DNA from: Nymphaea colorata
Lineage: Eukaryota; Streptophyta; Magnoliopsida; Nymphaeales; Nymphaeaceae
Reading direction: 5' to 3'
Assembly (NCBI RefSeq): GCF_008831285.2
Contig: NC_045150.1
Location: 8,942,001-9,006,000 of the forward strand
DNA length: 64,000 nucleotides
Part shown: piece after piece, positions 1 through 12,639 of the stretch
Numbering within the stretch: position 1 is the first letter of the stretch
How the letters are laid out: each line of letters begins with the position of its first letter
Translations under genes and position numbers: made by a program
Notes under the pieces: model-generated
What the model saw: only the letters and a program-made list of their open reading frames with translations
What the model was told of the DNA's origin: nothing
The model's database searches: none

Positions 1-3000
1 TGGCTTCGGAGATCGCCTAGATGATGTTGAGAATTGGATTGTAGACCACGGTCATGGACATAAATCCAAGCGCAAGTACAACATCTAACTAAGATCATGT
101 TAGACCTGTGATCTAAATTCTAGTTGAAAACACCGAAAGCCGAACAGATCAAACCTCTGTTTCGGACCCTTGATATGAATTTCAACATCTATACCGGATC
201 ACATGATGCCCTCTGCCAAATTCAACATGTCAATTGAATCAGATTCAGTCTCTAATCCAAGTCATTGGTCCCGAATGAAAATCCAACGTCTAATTCCATT
301 TGAGATTTTAAATCCGAGCTCAACAACTTATCCGGGTCAGATCAGACCTCTGATCCAACTTCCCAATATGACATTGTTTATCATTGGTATGATATTATTT
401 CTCATCAAATAAATGTTGGATGTATGATTGGTGGTTCGGGAAGATGATTGTGGACGATTTTTGGAAAAGGGATGTGTATTGTATGAGCAATTTATGATAT
501 TCAATTATTCTTTGGACAATGTTGTCAAGAAGATTGTTATAGATATTTGAATGAATGCTTGGGATATTCCAACCGTGGAAAATTGTCTTTGATGTCCCCC
601 ATTCCAAGATTTTGTATTGAATATTTCATATGTTATAATTGTAGATGGAAAGATTGAAATCTTCACCCATTTGACAAAGATCATTTTTGTTACTCTTGTC
701 CTTCGGACTTGTTTATTGGGATGCTTAGGATATCAACCACTTGATGTCAAAAAGTGGATCGTATATCCCGATCGTGCACTTAAATGCAAATCCAAGTAGA
801 ACATTTAAATACATCGTATGAAACATGAGATCTGCAGTCTTGTTTTAACATCCAAATCCAACAGTTGAAGGCGGGCAGATAAGACCTCTGGTCCCGACCC
901 AAGATATGAATTGGGTTAAGCATCTTATTTAAATCATTGATCCCAAACCAAAATCCAACACTTATGCCGGATCAGAGTAGACTTCTGATTCATGCCGAGA
1001 TTTTATATCCGATTTCAACCCCTTGTCTGGGTTAGATGGACCTCTAATCCAAATTCTCGGATGACATATTCTATGATTTCTATGATATTCTTTCTAATCA
1101 AATAAATGTAGGACGTATGATTGACGGTTTAAGAAGTTGATTGTTGCGTGTTTTAGAAAAAGAGATGCATACTATATGAACAATTTGTGATCTTCAATGA
1201 TTCTTTGGATTGTTTTGCCAACAAGTTCGATATAAATATTTGAATCGTGAATTAGGACATTCCAACATTGGATAATTATCTTTGTTGTTCCCCATTCAAT
1301 GATTTTGTATTGAATGTTTAATATGTATTAATTGTACATGGAAAATTAAAATCCTTATTGTTGGCACAAGGATCGTTTTCATTGTTTATGACCTTTCAAC
1401 TAGATTGTTGGGAGGCTTAGGAGATCGCCTAGATGATGTTGAGAATTGGATTGTAGACCACGGTCATGGACATAAATCCAAGCGCAAGTACAACATCTAA
1501 CTAAGATCATGTTAGACCTGTGATCTAAATTCTAGTTGAAAACACCTAAAGCCGAACAGATCCGACCTCTGTTTCGGACCCTTGATATGAATTTCAACAT
1601 CTATACCGGATCACATGATGCCCTCTACCAAATTCAACATCTCAATTGAATCAGATTCAGCCTCTAATCCTAGTCATTGGTGTCAAATGAAAATCCAACG
1701 TCTAAGACGAATCAGATTAGACCTCTGATTCTATTTGAGATTTTAAATCCGAGCTCAACAACTTATCCGGGTCAGATCAGACTTCTGATCCAACTTCCCA
1801 ATATGACATTGTGTATCATTGGTATGATATTATTTCTCATCAAATGAATGTTGGATGTATGATTGGTTGTTCGGGAAGATGATTGTGGACGATTTTTGGA
1901 AAAGAGGTGTATTGTATGAGCAATTTATGATATTCAATTATTCTTTGGACAATGTTGTCAAGAAGATTGTTATAAATATTTGAATGAAGGCTTGGGATAT
2001 TCCAACCGTGGAAAATTGTCTTTGATGTCCCCCATTCCAAGATTTTGTATTGAATATTTCATAGGTCATAATTGTAGATGGAAAAATTGAAATCTTCACC
2101 CATTTGACAAAGATCATTTTTGTTACTCTTGTCCTTAGGACTTGTTTATTGGGATGCTTAGAATATCAACCACTTGATGTCAAAAAGTGGATCGTATATC
2201 CCGATCGTGCACTTAAATGCAAATCCAAGTACAACATTTAAATACATCATATGAAACTTGAGATCTGCACTCTTGTTTTAACATCCAAATCCAACACTTG
2301 AAGGCGGACAGATAAGACCTCTGGTCCAGACCCAAGATATGAATTGGGTTAAGCATCTTATTTAAATCATTGATCCCAAACCAAAATCCAACACTTAAGC
2401 CAGATCAGAGTAAACTTCTGATTCATGCCGAGATTTTATATCCGATTTCAACACCTTGTCTGGGTTTGATGGACCTCTAATCCAAATTCTCGGATGACAT
2501 ATTCTATGATTTCTATGATATTCTTTCTAATCAAATAAATGTAAGACGTATGATTGACGGTTTAAGAAGCTGATTGTTGCGTGTTTTAGAAAAAGAGATG
2601 CATACTATATGAACAATTTGTGATCTTCAATGATTCTTTGGATTGTTTTGCCAACAAGATCGATATGAATATTTGAATCGTGAATTAGGACATTCCAACA
2701 TTGGATGATTATCTTTGTTGTTCCCCATTCAATGATTTTGTATTGAATGTTTAATGTGTATTAATTGTACATGGAAAATTAAAATCCTTATTGTTGGCAC
2801 AAGGATCGTTTTCATTGTTTATGACCTTTCAACTAGATTGTTGGTTGGCTTCGGAGATCGCCTAGATGATGTTGAGAATTGGATTGTAGACCACGGTCAT
2901 GGACATAAATTCAAGCGCAAGTACAACATCTAACTAAGATCATGTTAGACCTGTGATCTAAATTCTAGTTGAAAACACCGAAAGCCGAACAGATCAAACC

Positions 3001-6000
3001 TCTGTTTCGGACCCTTGATATGAATTTCAACATCTATACTGGATCACATGATGCCCTCTGCCAAATTTAACATGTCAATTGAATCAGATTCAGTCTCTAA
3101 TCCAAGTCATTGGTCCCGAATGAAAATCCAACGTCTAAGACGAATCAGATTAGACCTCTGATTCCATTTGAGATCTTAAATCCGAGCTCAACAACTTATC
3201 CGGGTCAGATCAAACCTCTGATCCAACTTCCCAATATGACATTGTGTATCATTGGTATGATATTATTTCTCATCAAATAAATGTTGGATGTATGATTGGT
3301 GGTTCGGGAAGATGATTGTGGACGATTTTTGGAAAAGGGATGTGTATTGTATGAGCAATTTATGATATTCAATTATTCTTTGGACAATGTTGTCAAGAAG
3401 ATTGTTATAGATATTTGAATGAATGCTTGGGATATTCCAACCGTGGAAAATTGTCTTTGATGTCCCCCATTCCAAGATTTTGTATTGAATATTTCATATG
3501 TTATAATTGTAGATGGAAAGATTGAAATCTTCACCCATTTGACAAAGATCATTTTTGTTACTCTTGTCCTTCGGACTTGTTTATTGGGATGCTTAGGATA
3601 TCAACCACTTGATGTCAAAAAGTGGATCGTATATCCCGATCGTGCACTTAAATGCAAATCCAAGTAGATCATTTAAATACATCGTATGAAACATGAGATC
3701 TGCACTCTTGTTTTAACATCCAAATCCAACACTTGAAGGCGGGCAGATAAGACCTCTGGTCCCGACCCAAGATATGAATTGGGTTAAGCATCTTATTTAA
3801 ATCATTGATCCCAAACCAAAATCCAACACTTATGCCGGATCAGAGTAGACTTCTGATTCATGCCGAGATTTTATATCCGATTTCAACACCTTGTCTGGGT
3901 TAGATGGACCTCTAATCCAAATTCTCGGATGACATATTCTATGATTTCTATGATATTCTTTCTAATCAAATAAATGTAAGACGTATGATTGACGGTTTAG
4001 GAAGTTGATTGTTGCGTGTTTTAGAAAAAGAGATGCATACTATATGAACAATTTGTGTTCTTCAATGATTCTTTGGATTGTTTTGCCAACAAGATCGATA
4101 TAAATATTTGAATCGTGAATTAGGACATTCCAACATTGGATAATTATCTTTGTTGTTCCCCATTCAATGATTTTGTATTGAATGTTTAATATGTATTAAT
4201 TGTACATGGAAAATTAAAATCCTTATTGTTGGCACAAGGATCGTTTTCATTGTTTATGACCTTTCAACTAGATTGTTGGGAGGCTTAGGAGATCGCCTAG
4301 ATGATGTTGAGAATTGGATTGTAGACCACGGTCATGGACATAAATCCAAGCGCAAGTACAACATCTAACTAAGATCATGTTAGACCTGTGATCTAAATTC
4401 TAGTTGAAAACACCGAAAGCCGAACAGATCAAACCTCTGTTTCGGACCCTTGATATGAATTTCAACATCTATACCGGATCACATGATGCCCTCTGCCAAA
4501 TTCAACATCTCAATTGAATCAGATTCAGCCTCTAATCCAAGTCATTGCTCCCAAATGAAAATCCAACGTCTAAGACGAACCAGATTAGACCTCTGATTCT
4601 ATTTGAGATTTTAAATCCGAGCTCAACAACTTATCCGGGTCAGATCAGACTTCTGATCCAACTTCCCAATATGACATTGTGTATCATTGGTATGATATTA
4701 TTTCTCATCAAATGAATGTTGGATGTATGATTGGTTGTTCGGGAAGATGATTGTGGACGATTTTTGGAAAAGAGGTGTATTGTATGAGCAATTTATGATA
4801 TTCAATTATTCTTTGGACAATGTTGTCAAGAAGATTGTTATAAATATTTGATTGAAGGCTTGGGATATTCCAACCGTGGAAAATTGTCTTTGATGTCCCC
4901 CATTCCAAGATTTTGTATTGAATATTTCATATGTTATAATTGTAGATGGAAAGATTGAAATCTTCACCCATTTGACAAAGATCATTTTTGTTACTCTTGT
5001 CCTTCGGACTTGTTTATTGGGATGCTTAGGATATCAACCACTTGATGTCAAAAAGTGGATCGTATATCCCGATCGTGCACTTAAATGCAAATCCAAGTAC
5101 AACATTTAAATACATCATATGAAACTTGAGATCTGCACTCTTGTTTTAACATCCAAATCCAACACTTGAAGGCGGACAGATAAGACCTCTGGTCCAGACC
5201 CAAGATATGAATTGGGTTAAGCATCTTATTTAAATCATTGATCCCAAACCAAAATCCAACACTTAAGCCGGATCAGAGTAAACTTCTGATTCATGCCGAG
5301 ATTTTATATCCGATTTCAACACCTTGTCTGGGTTTGATGGACCTCTAATCCAAATTCTCGGATGACATATTCTATGATTTCTATGATATTCTTTCTAATC
5401 AAATAAATGTAAGACGTATGATTGACGGTTTAAGAAGCTGATTGTTGCGTGTTTTAGAAAAAGAGATGCATACTATATGAACAATTTGTGATCTTCAATG
5501 ATTCTTTGGATTGTTTTGCCAACAAGATCGATATGAATATTTGAATCGTGAATTAGGACATTCCAACATTGGATGATTATCTTTGTTGTTCCCCATTCAA
5601 TGATTTTGTATTGAATGTTTAATGTGTATTAATTGTACATGGAAAATTAAAATCGTTATTGTTGGCACAAGGATCGTTTTCGTTGTTTATGACCTTTCAA
5701 CTAGATTGTTGGGAGGCTTAGGAGATCGCCTAGATGATGTTGAGAATTGGATTGTAGACCACGGTCATGGACATAAATCCAAGCGCAAGTACAACATCTA
5801 ACTAAGATCATGTTAGACCTGTGATCTAAATTCTAGTTGAAAACACCTAAAGACGAACAGATCAGACCTCTGTTTCGGACCCTTGATATGAATTTCAACA
5901 TCTATACCGGATCACATGATGCCCTCTACCAAATTCAACATCTCAATTGAATCAGATTCAGCCTCTAATCCTAGTCATTGGTGTCAAATGAAAATCCAAC

Positions 6001-7153
6001 GTCTAAGACGAATCAGATTAGACCTCTGGTTCTATTTGAGATTTTAAATCCGAGCTCAACAACTTATCCGGGTCAGATCAGACTTCTGATCCAACTTCCC
6101 AATATGACATTGTGTATCATTGGTATGATATTATTTCTCATCAAATGAATGTTGGATGTATGATTGGTTGTTCGGGAAGATGATTGTGGACGATTTTTGG
6201 AAAAGAGGTGTATTGTATGAGCAATTTATGATATTCAATTATTCTTTGGACAATGTTGTCAAGAAGATTGTTATAAATATTTGAATGAAGGCTTGGGATA
6301 TTCCAACCGTGGAAAATTGTCTTTGATGTCCCCCATTCCAAGATTTTGTATTGAATATTTCATAGGTCATAATTGTAGATGGAAAAATTGAAATCTTCAC
6401 CCATTTGACAAAGATCATTTTTGTTACTCTTGTCCTTAGGACTTGTTTATTGGGATGCTTAGAATATCAACCACTTGATGTCAAAAAGTGGATCGTATAT
6501 CCCGATCGTGCACTTAAATGCAAATCCAAGTACAACATTTAAATACATCATATGAAACTTGAGATCTGCACTCTTGTTTTAACATCCAAATCCAACACTT
6601 GAAGGCGGACAGATAAGACCTCTGGTCCAGACCCAAGATATGAATTGGGTTAAGCATCTTATTTAAATCATTGATCCCAAACCAAAATCCAACACTTAAG
6701 CCGGATCAGAGTAAACTTCTGATTCATGCCGAGATTTTATATCCGATTTCAACACCTTGTCTGGGTTTGATGGACCTCTAATCCAAATTCTCGGATGACA
6801 TATTCTATGATTTCTATGATATTCTTTCTAATCAAATAAATGTAAGACGTATGATTGACGGTTTAAGAAGCTGATTGTTGCGTGTTTTAGAAAAAGAGAT
6901 GCATATTATATGAACAATTTGTGATCTTCAATGATTCTTTGGATTGTTTTGCCAACAAGATCGATATGAATATTTGAATCGTGAATTAGGACATTCCAAC
7001 ATTGGATGATTATCTTTGTTGTTCCCCATTCAATGATTTTGTATTGAATGTTTAATGTGTATTAATTGTACATGGAAAATTAAAATCCTTATTGTTGGCA
7101 CAAGGATCGTTTTCATTGTTTATGACCTTTCAACTAGATTGTTGGTTGGCTTC

Positions 7154-8556
7154 GGAGATCGCCTAGATGATGTTGAGAATTGGATTGTAGACCACGGTCA
7201 TGGACATAAATCCAAGCGCAAGTACAACATCTAACTAAGATCATGTTAGACCTGTGATCTAAATTATAGTTGAAAACACCTAAAGCCGGACAGATCAGAC
7301 CTCTGGTCCGGACCCTTGATATGAATTTCAACATCTATACCGGATCACATGATGCCCTCTGCCAAATTCAACATCTCAATTGAATCAGATTCAGCCTCTA
7401 ATCCAAGTCATTGGTCCCGAATGAAAATCCAACGTCTAAGACGAATCAGATTAGACCTCTGATTCCATTTGAGATTTTAAATCCGAGCTCAACAACTTAT
7501 CCGGGTCAGATCAGACCTCTGATCCAACTTCCCAATATGACATTGTGTATCATTGGTATGATATTATTTCTCATCAAATAAATGTTGGATGTATGATTGG
7601 TGGTTCGGGAAGATGATTGTGGACGATTTTTGGAAAAGGGATGTGTATTGTATGAGCAATTTATGATATTCAATTATTCTTTGGACAATGTTGTCAAGAA
7701 GATTGATATAAATATTTGAATGAATGCTTGGGATATTCAAACTGTGGTAAATTGTCTTTGATGTCCCCCATTCCAAGATTTTGTATGGAATATTTCATAT
7801 GTTATAATTGTAGATGGAAAAATTGAAATATTCACCCATTTGACAAAGTTCATTTTTGTTACTCATGTCCATGGGACTTGTTTATTCGGATGCTTAGGAT
7901 ATCAACCACTTGATGTCAAAAAGTGGATCGTATATCCCGATCGTGCACTTAAATGCAAATCCAATTTCAACCTTTAAACACGATCATATGAAACATGAGA
8001 TCTACACTTGTTTTGACATCCAAATCCGACACTTGAAGGCGGACAGATAAGACCTCTGGTTTAGACCTAAGAGATGAATTGGGTTAAGCATCTTATTTAA
8101 ATCATTGATCCCAACCCAAAATCCAACACTTAAGTCGGATCAGAGTAGGCTTATGACTCATGCCTAGATTTTATATTCGATTTCAATACCTTGTTCGGGT
8201 TAGATGTGACCTCTAATCCATATTCTCGGATGAGATCTTCTATCATTTATATGATATTCTTTCCAATCAAATAAATGTTGGACGATTGACGGTTCAAGAA
8301 GTTGATTGTTGACTGTTTTAGAAAAAGAGTTGTATACTATATGAACAATTTGTGATTTTCAATGATTTTTTGGATTGTTTTGTCAACAAGATTGATATAA
8401 TATTTCAATCGTGAATTTGGACATTGCAACATTGGACAATTATCTTTGATGTTTCCCCATTCAATGATTTTGTATTGAATGCTTAATATGTATTAATTGT
8501 ACATGGAAAATTAAAATCCTTGTTGTTGGCACAACGATCATTATTGGGACGCTTAG
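7154..8556. repeat. Dimeric satellite unit: two diverged halves with short sub-repeats
   Basis: Representative unit showing the internal structure. The first half and the second half align along their length. For example tttgtattgaat followed by a diverged stretch ending tagatggaaa or tacatggaaa appears once per half, about 690-740 bp apart. Within each half the first ~250 bp is built from a degenerate ~50-75-bp sub-repeat with the core agacctctgatccaa. There are about five recognisable copies in the first half and three in the second. The array is therefore nested at three levels: sub-repeat, half-monomer and 1.43-kb dimer. Confidence 0.8.
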
Positions 8557-10252
8557 GAGATCGCTCGCATGATGCTGAGAATTGGATTTTAGACCCCGGT
8601 CATAGACATAAATCCAAACGCAAGTCCAACATCTCACTATGTTCATGTTAGACCTGTGATCTAAATTCTAGTTTAAAACACCTAATGCCGGACAGATCAG
8701 ACCTCTGGTCCGGACCCTTCATATGAATTTCAACATCTCTACCAGATCACATGTTGCCCTCTTCCAAATTCAACATCTCAATTGAATCAGATTTAGCCTC
8801 TAATCCAAGTCATTGGTCCCGAATGAAAATCCAACATCTAAGACGAATCAGATTAGACCTCTGATTCCATTTGAGATTTTAAATCCGAGCTCAACAACTT
8901 ATCCGGGTCAGATCTGACCTCTGATCCAACTTCCCAATATGACATTGTGTATCATTGGTATGATATTATTTCTCATCAAATAAATGTTGGATGTATGATT
9001 GGTGGTTCGGGAAGATGATTGTGGACGATTTTTGGAAAAGAGATGTGTATTGTATGAGCAATTTATGATATTCAATTATTCTTTGGACAATGTTGTCAAG
9101 AAGATTGATATAAATATTTGAATGAGGGCTTGGGATATTCCAACCGTGGAAAATTGTCTTTCATGTCTCCCATTCCCAGATTTTGTATTGAATATTTCAT
9201 ATGTTATAATTGTAGATGGAAAAATTGAAATCTTCACCCATTTGACAAAGATCATTTTTGCTACTCTTGTCCTTAGGACTTGTTTATTGGGATGTTTAGG
9301 ATATCAGCCACTTGATGTCAAAAAGTGGATCGTATATCCCGATCGTGCACTAAAATGCAAATCCAAGTAGAACATTTAAATACGGTTATATGAAACATGA
9401 GATCTGCACTCTTGTTTTAACATCCAAATCCAACACTTGAAGGCAGACAGATAAGACCTCTGGTCCAGACCCAAGATATGAATTGGGTTAAGCATCTTAT
9501 TTAAATCATTTATCCTAAACCAAAATCCAACACTTAAGCCGGATCAGAGTAGACTTCTGATTCATGTCGATATTTTATATTCGATTTCAATACCTTGTTC
9601 GGGTTAGATGAGACCTCTAATCCAAATTCTCGGATGACATCTTCTATCATTTATATGATATTCTTTCTAATCAAAATGAATGTTGGACGAATGATTGACG
9701 GTTCAAGAAGTTGATTGTTGACTGTTTTAGAAAAAGAGATGTATACTATATGAACAATTTGTGATCTACAATGATTCTTTTGATTGTTTTGCCAATAAGA
9801 TTGATATTGATATTTGAATCGTGAATTCGGATAGATTAGACCTCTGGTCCAGACCCTTGATATGAATTTCAACATCTATACCAGATCTTATGATGCCCTG
9901 AACCAAATTCAACATCTCAATTGAATCAGATTCTACCTCTAATCCAACTTCTAATACGAATCCGATTAGACCTCTGATTCCATTCGGGATTTTAAATATG
10001 AGCTCAACAGCTTATCCGGGTCAGATCAGACCTCTGATCCAAATTCTCAATATGACATTGTGTATCATTGGTATGATATTATTGTTCATCAAATAAATGG
10101 TGGATGTATGATTGGTGGTTCGGGAAGATGATTGTGGACGATTTTAGGAAAAGAGTTGTGTACTATATAAGCAATTTATGATATTCAATTATTCTTTGGA
10201 CAATGTTGTCAAGAAGATTGATATAAATATTTGAATCAAGGATTGGGATATT
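8557..10252. repeat. Degenerate right end of the satellite array
   Basis: The last full anchor is at 8557. A first half runs to about 9,360 and a second half to about 9,826. There the sequence jumps from gaattcgga straight into the tagattagacctct sub-repeat of a new first half. About 300 bp that separate these two points in regular units are missing. The array stops abruptly near 10,252, inside a unit, at unrelated DNA. Confidence 0.75.
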
Positions 10253-10260
10253 CTAATCTT

Positions 10261-10418
10261 CCTTGCAGCTTCGTCACACGAGTGGATAAGCCATTTCACT
10301 ATTTCATGCAAACCAGAATTTAACACAAACTGATCTTCTTTTTGGGTAGATAGGATTTGGCAAGGAAGGTTCTGTAGTTCTAAATCTCCTTGCAGCTTCG
10401 TCACACGAGTGGATAAGC
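10261..10418. repeat. 31-bp direct repeat at the array boundary
   Basis: An exact 31-bp sequence beginning ccttgcagcttcgtcaca occurs at 10,261-10,291 and again at 10,388-10,418. A weaker third version (ttgcagcttcattagg) starts near 10,447. The repeat sits immediately outside the last satellite unit and has no counterpart inside it. Confidence 0.8.
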
Positions 10419-10459
10419 GAAGTCGATCGCCTATTGATTTTGATTCTTTGCAGCTTCAT

Positions 10460-12106
10460 TAGGAAGAGTGGAGAACCATGTCACACAGACTCTGGCCCCA
10501 ACACTGACCCCACCGGGGAGAGTGAATTATTCCTCCCTCTTCCTTTATTTACAGTAATAAAAGTAGAAAAAAAGGAAAAGACAAATTAAGCTAAGAAACA
10601 ACCACTCATCCTTGTGCTTGTTTTACGACATATCTTGACTTTGCCGGTTATTTGATCAAATTTCTTTTCATCTGCTGCCATCCTTTCCATTTACGCACTT
10701 AAATAACTAATAGTTAACAAAAGACGGCTAAAGAATTAATCATAAAAAAAACATGCACAACTAACCTTTTGATATTGTTAAAAAGGTACACTTAAGTTTT
10801 GTATTATATATTATTGAAAAAACTATCATTTGCCGATTGAAAAGACCAAAATTTAGCATTTGTTCTCTTAAGTTTCCAAATGATATTAAATACATGATTA
10901 ATTATATCTATATAACTTATTTATCCTAAAAATGTTTAAATTAGTTATGTGATGATTTTATTAATGTTAAAAAGAATTTTAAGCAAAGCCCGGTTATGGT
11001 TATTTTGCTAACAATAAACAAAAACTTTTAATTTGGTGTATGTTTGCCAATATGAAAAGGTTTCGTATATTGTTTTTGTCATTGTCACTTCTAATATATT
11101 TGTAATCTAGTTTTCCTACATTCTTCATGGGAGATTAGTTCACACATTCTACCTTTCCTTCCATCACCGTGGTAACTGATGAGTTAATTAACTAGCTTTA
11201 AGATAATCACAAAGCAACAAACTTTTTTGCCCCCAATCATTAATAGGGATATTGCCTGCATATCAGGTTTTGGCCATACGACCCAGGTATTCTTGGGCCT
11301 AACTTCTTTGGATCTGAATCCATTGGGTATATTAGTAAGACATTTGGACGAGAATTTGACCTTTTTTTTTTTGGTTTTCAAATGTGACCAGATTTGATTA
11401 GCTTAAGTCTTAAGATTAACTGCATTTCATGTGACCCGTTTTGTTCGATCATGTCTTTATGTCTAACTCATTCTTTGAATTCGATAAGTTCCAAAACGTC
11501 CTTTACTAGATTCATTACATAGGTCTCTCTCACTCTTTCCAAGGGGCTGTTGTGCACCCCCCTCTGCCCATCGCCTCCACACTTGAAATGGGGGCTGCTC
11601 TGCAGGCCCTTTGTCTTAATGCATGAAGGAAGGGGCACCCCTTTCTCTATTGTTCGTTTTTTCTTTTTTCTTTTTTTAATATCTTTCTCTGTCTTGGTTG
11701 AGGGCTGCTGAGCATCCCCTTTTGTGCAGTACAAACTTGTCTATGATGTGGAATCATGTTACCTGTTGTTTGCTAGGGAAATTGTCTAGGATATGGAATC
11801 ATGTTTGTAAGTTGCTTGAGGAATCATAGGAGCAGGGTTCTTTGATATTCATGAGGTAGGAAAGTTGTCAATTATGGGCATCACTAGTTGAAAACTTGAA
11901 AAAAATCTAATCTAATTGTCACATGCCTTTTCTTGCTTAAATTTTATGGTTGTGTAATATCCTTATATTGTCTTTGACACTCAGAAATTCTATAGTTTCA
12001 TATATGTTGTATTTGGTCTGTGAAAATCCCAACCTGGTCATGCAGCCGTGCTGAAGTCAAGAGAATATTTTAAGGATGTACAAGTCCATAAAATGTGCCA
12101 GGTTGA
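10460..12106. other. AT-rich intergenic DNA, no gene recognised
   Basis: No splice-consistent coding region or RNA gene is visible. The minus-strand frame at 11,468-11,734 is Lys-rich low-complexity sequence with repeated ggggctgct and caccccc motifs and does not look like a protein. The DNA between 10,730 and 11,110 is very AT-rich. Confidence 0.6.
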
Positions 12107-12164
12107 TTCTTCATTTTGCACATCAATCACATAATCAACTGTTGATCTCCCAAACTGCCTTCTT
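12107..12164. repeat. Left flanking repeat of the outer copia element
   Basis: A 58-bp stretch starting ttcttcattttgcacatc that also ends in ttctt. A diverged copy starts immediately after the far LTR at 17,098 (ttcttcactttgcacatc). The simplest reading is that the retrotransposon inserted at a ttctt junction inside a pre-existing ~53-bp tandem repeat. Confidence 0.6.
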
Positions 12165-12507
12165 TAGTAAAATTGATGAGGAAATGAGCAACCACACGGC
12201 AAGAGCACAATAATTAATGTGGTTCAGTCGTTCAGTCCTACGTCCACGGAAATAGATCTCTCTCTTTTTCTATCTTATTTTTTAGTAGGATTCCCATCCT
12301 GTTTTATATTTACATTCACCATGATTTGTGGGTCTTGATTTACAATGACTATCTTTAATGTTAACATGGGTGCTTTCCATCTCAATAGAATCTTTGATTG
12401 AGGAAATCTGCTGGGCATGTCCAACACTTGCCATATTCTTGCATCCCTTGCCTTTGCTGTCTTCAATAGTCGTTGCCATGCATGCCTTACCTTTACACTC
12501 GTTAACA
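12165..12507 (-). repeat. 3' LTR of the outer copia element
   Basis: Aligns along its length with 14,005-14,307 plus 17,071-17,097. Read on the minus strand it starts TGTTAACGAG and ends in TTTTACTA, so the termini are TG...TA rather than the usual TG...CA. The other LTR also ends in TA (CTATTA), so the odd end may be original rather than a late mutation. Confidence 0.8.
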
Positions 12508-12516
12508 TCCCCTCGC
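12508..12516 (-). other. Polypurine tract of the outer copia element
   Basis: Minus-strand GCGAGGGGA lies directly against the TGTTAAC start of the 3' LTR, the position of the plus-strand primer in LTR retrotransposons. Confidence 0.6.
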
Positions 12517-12639
12517 AAGCTCACTTTACCCTTGGTATGCATGAGCTTGACAAGATTAAATTTTGACATCATTATGTTATGCATTTGCTTCATTATGTTA
12601 TGCATTTGCTTCATGAAGGCAGGGTGACCTAGTGGCTTG

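Larger units (their letters stand above)
1..10252. repeat. Satellite array with ~1,433-bp unit
   Basis: Long tandem array that runs off the left edge of the window. The anchor ggagatcgcc (ggagatcgct in the last copy) recurs at 8, 1420, 2853, 4288, 5721, 7154 and 8557, giving spacings of 1412, 1433, 1435, 1433, 1433 and 1403 bp. The first unit is short because about 22 bp are missing near position 290. Neighbouring units are nearly identical over the first five copies. Those right of about 7,150 are visibly more diverged, as expected at the edge of an array kept uniform by unequal crossing-over. Short open frames of 60-82 codons recur once per unit on both strands, but they resemble no protein family and are by-products of the repeat. 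The unit is not a known satellite that I can name. Confidence 0.95.

Noticed and set aside
395-7776. Repeated 60-70-codon minus-strand frames (MEWGTSKTI...) and plus-strand frames (MNISYVIIV...), one per satellite unit
   Set aside because: They recur only because the satellite unit recurs, have no motif and break in the diverged units. They are repeat by-products, not a gene family.
1-10252. CRISPR-like reading of the regular repeats
   Set aside because: The DNA is eukaryotic, the repeats are over a kilobase long and abut directly, and there are no unique spacers of uniform size.
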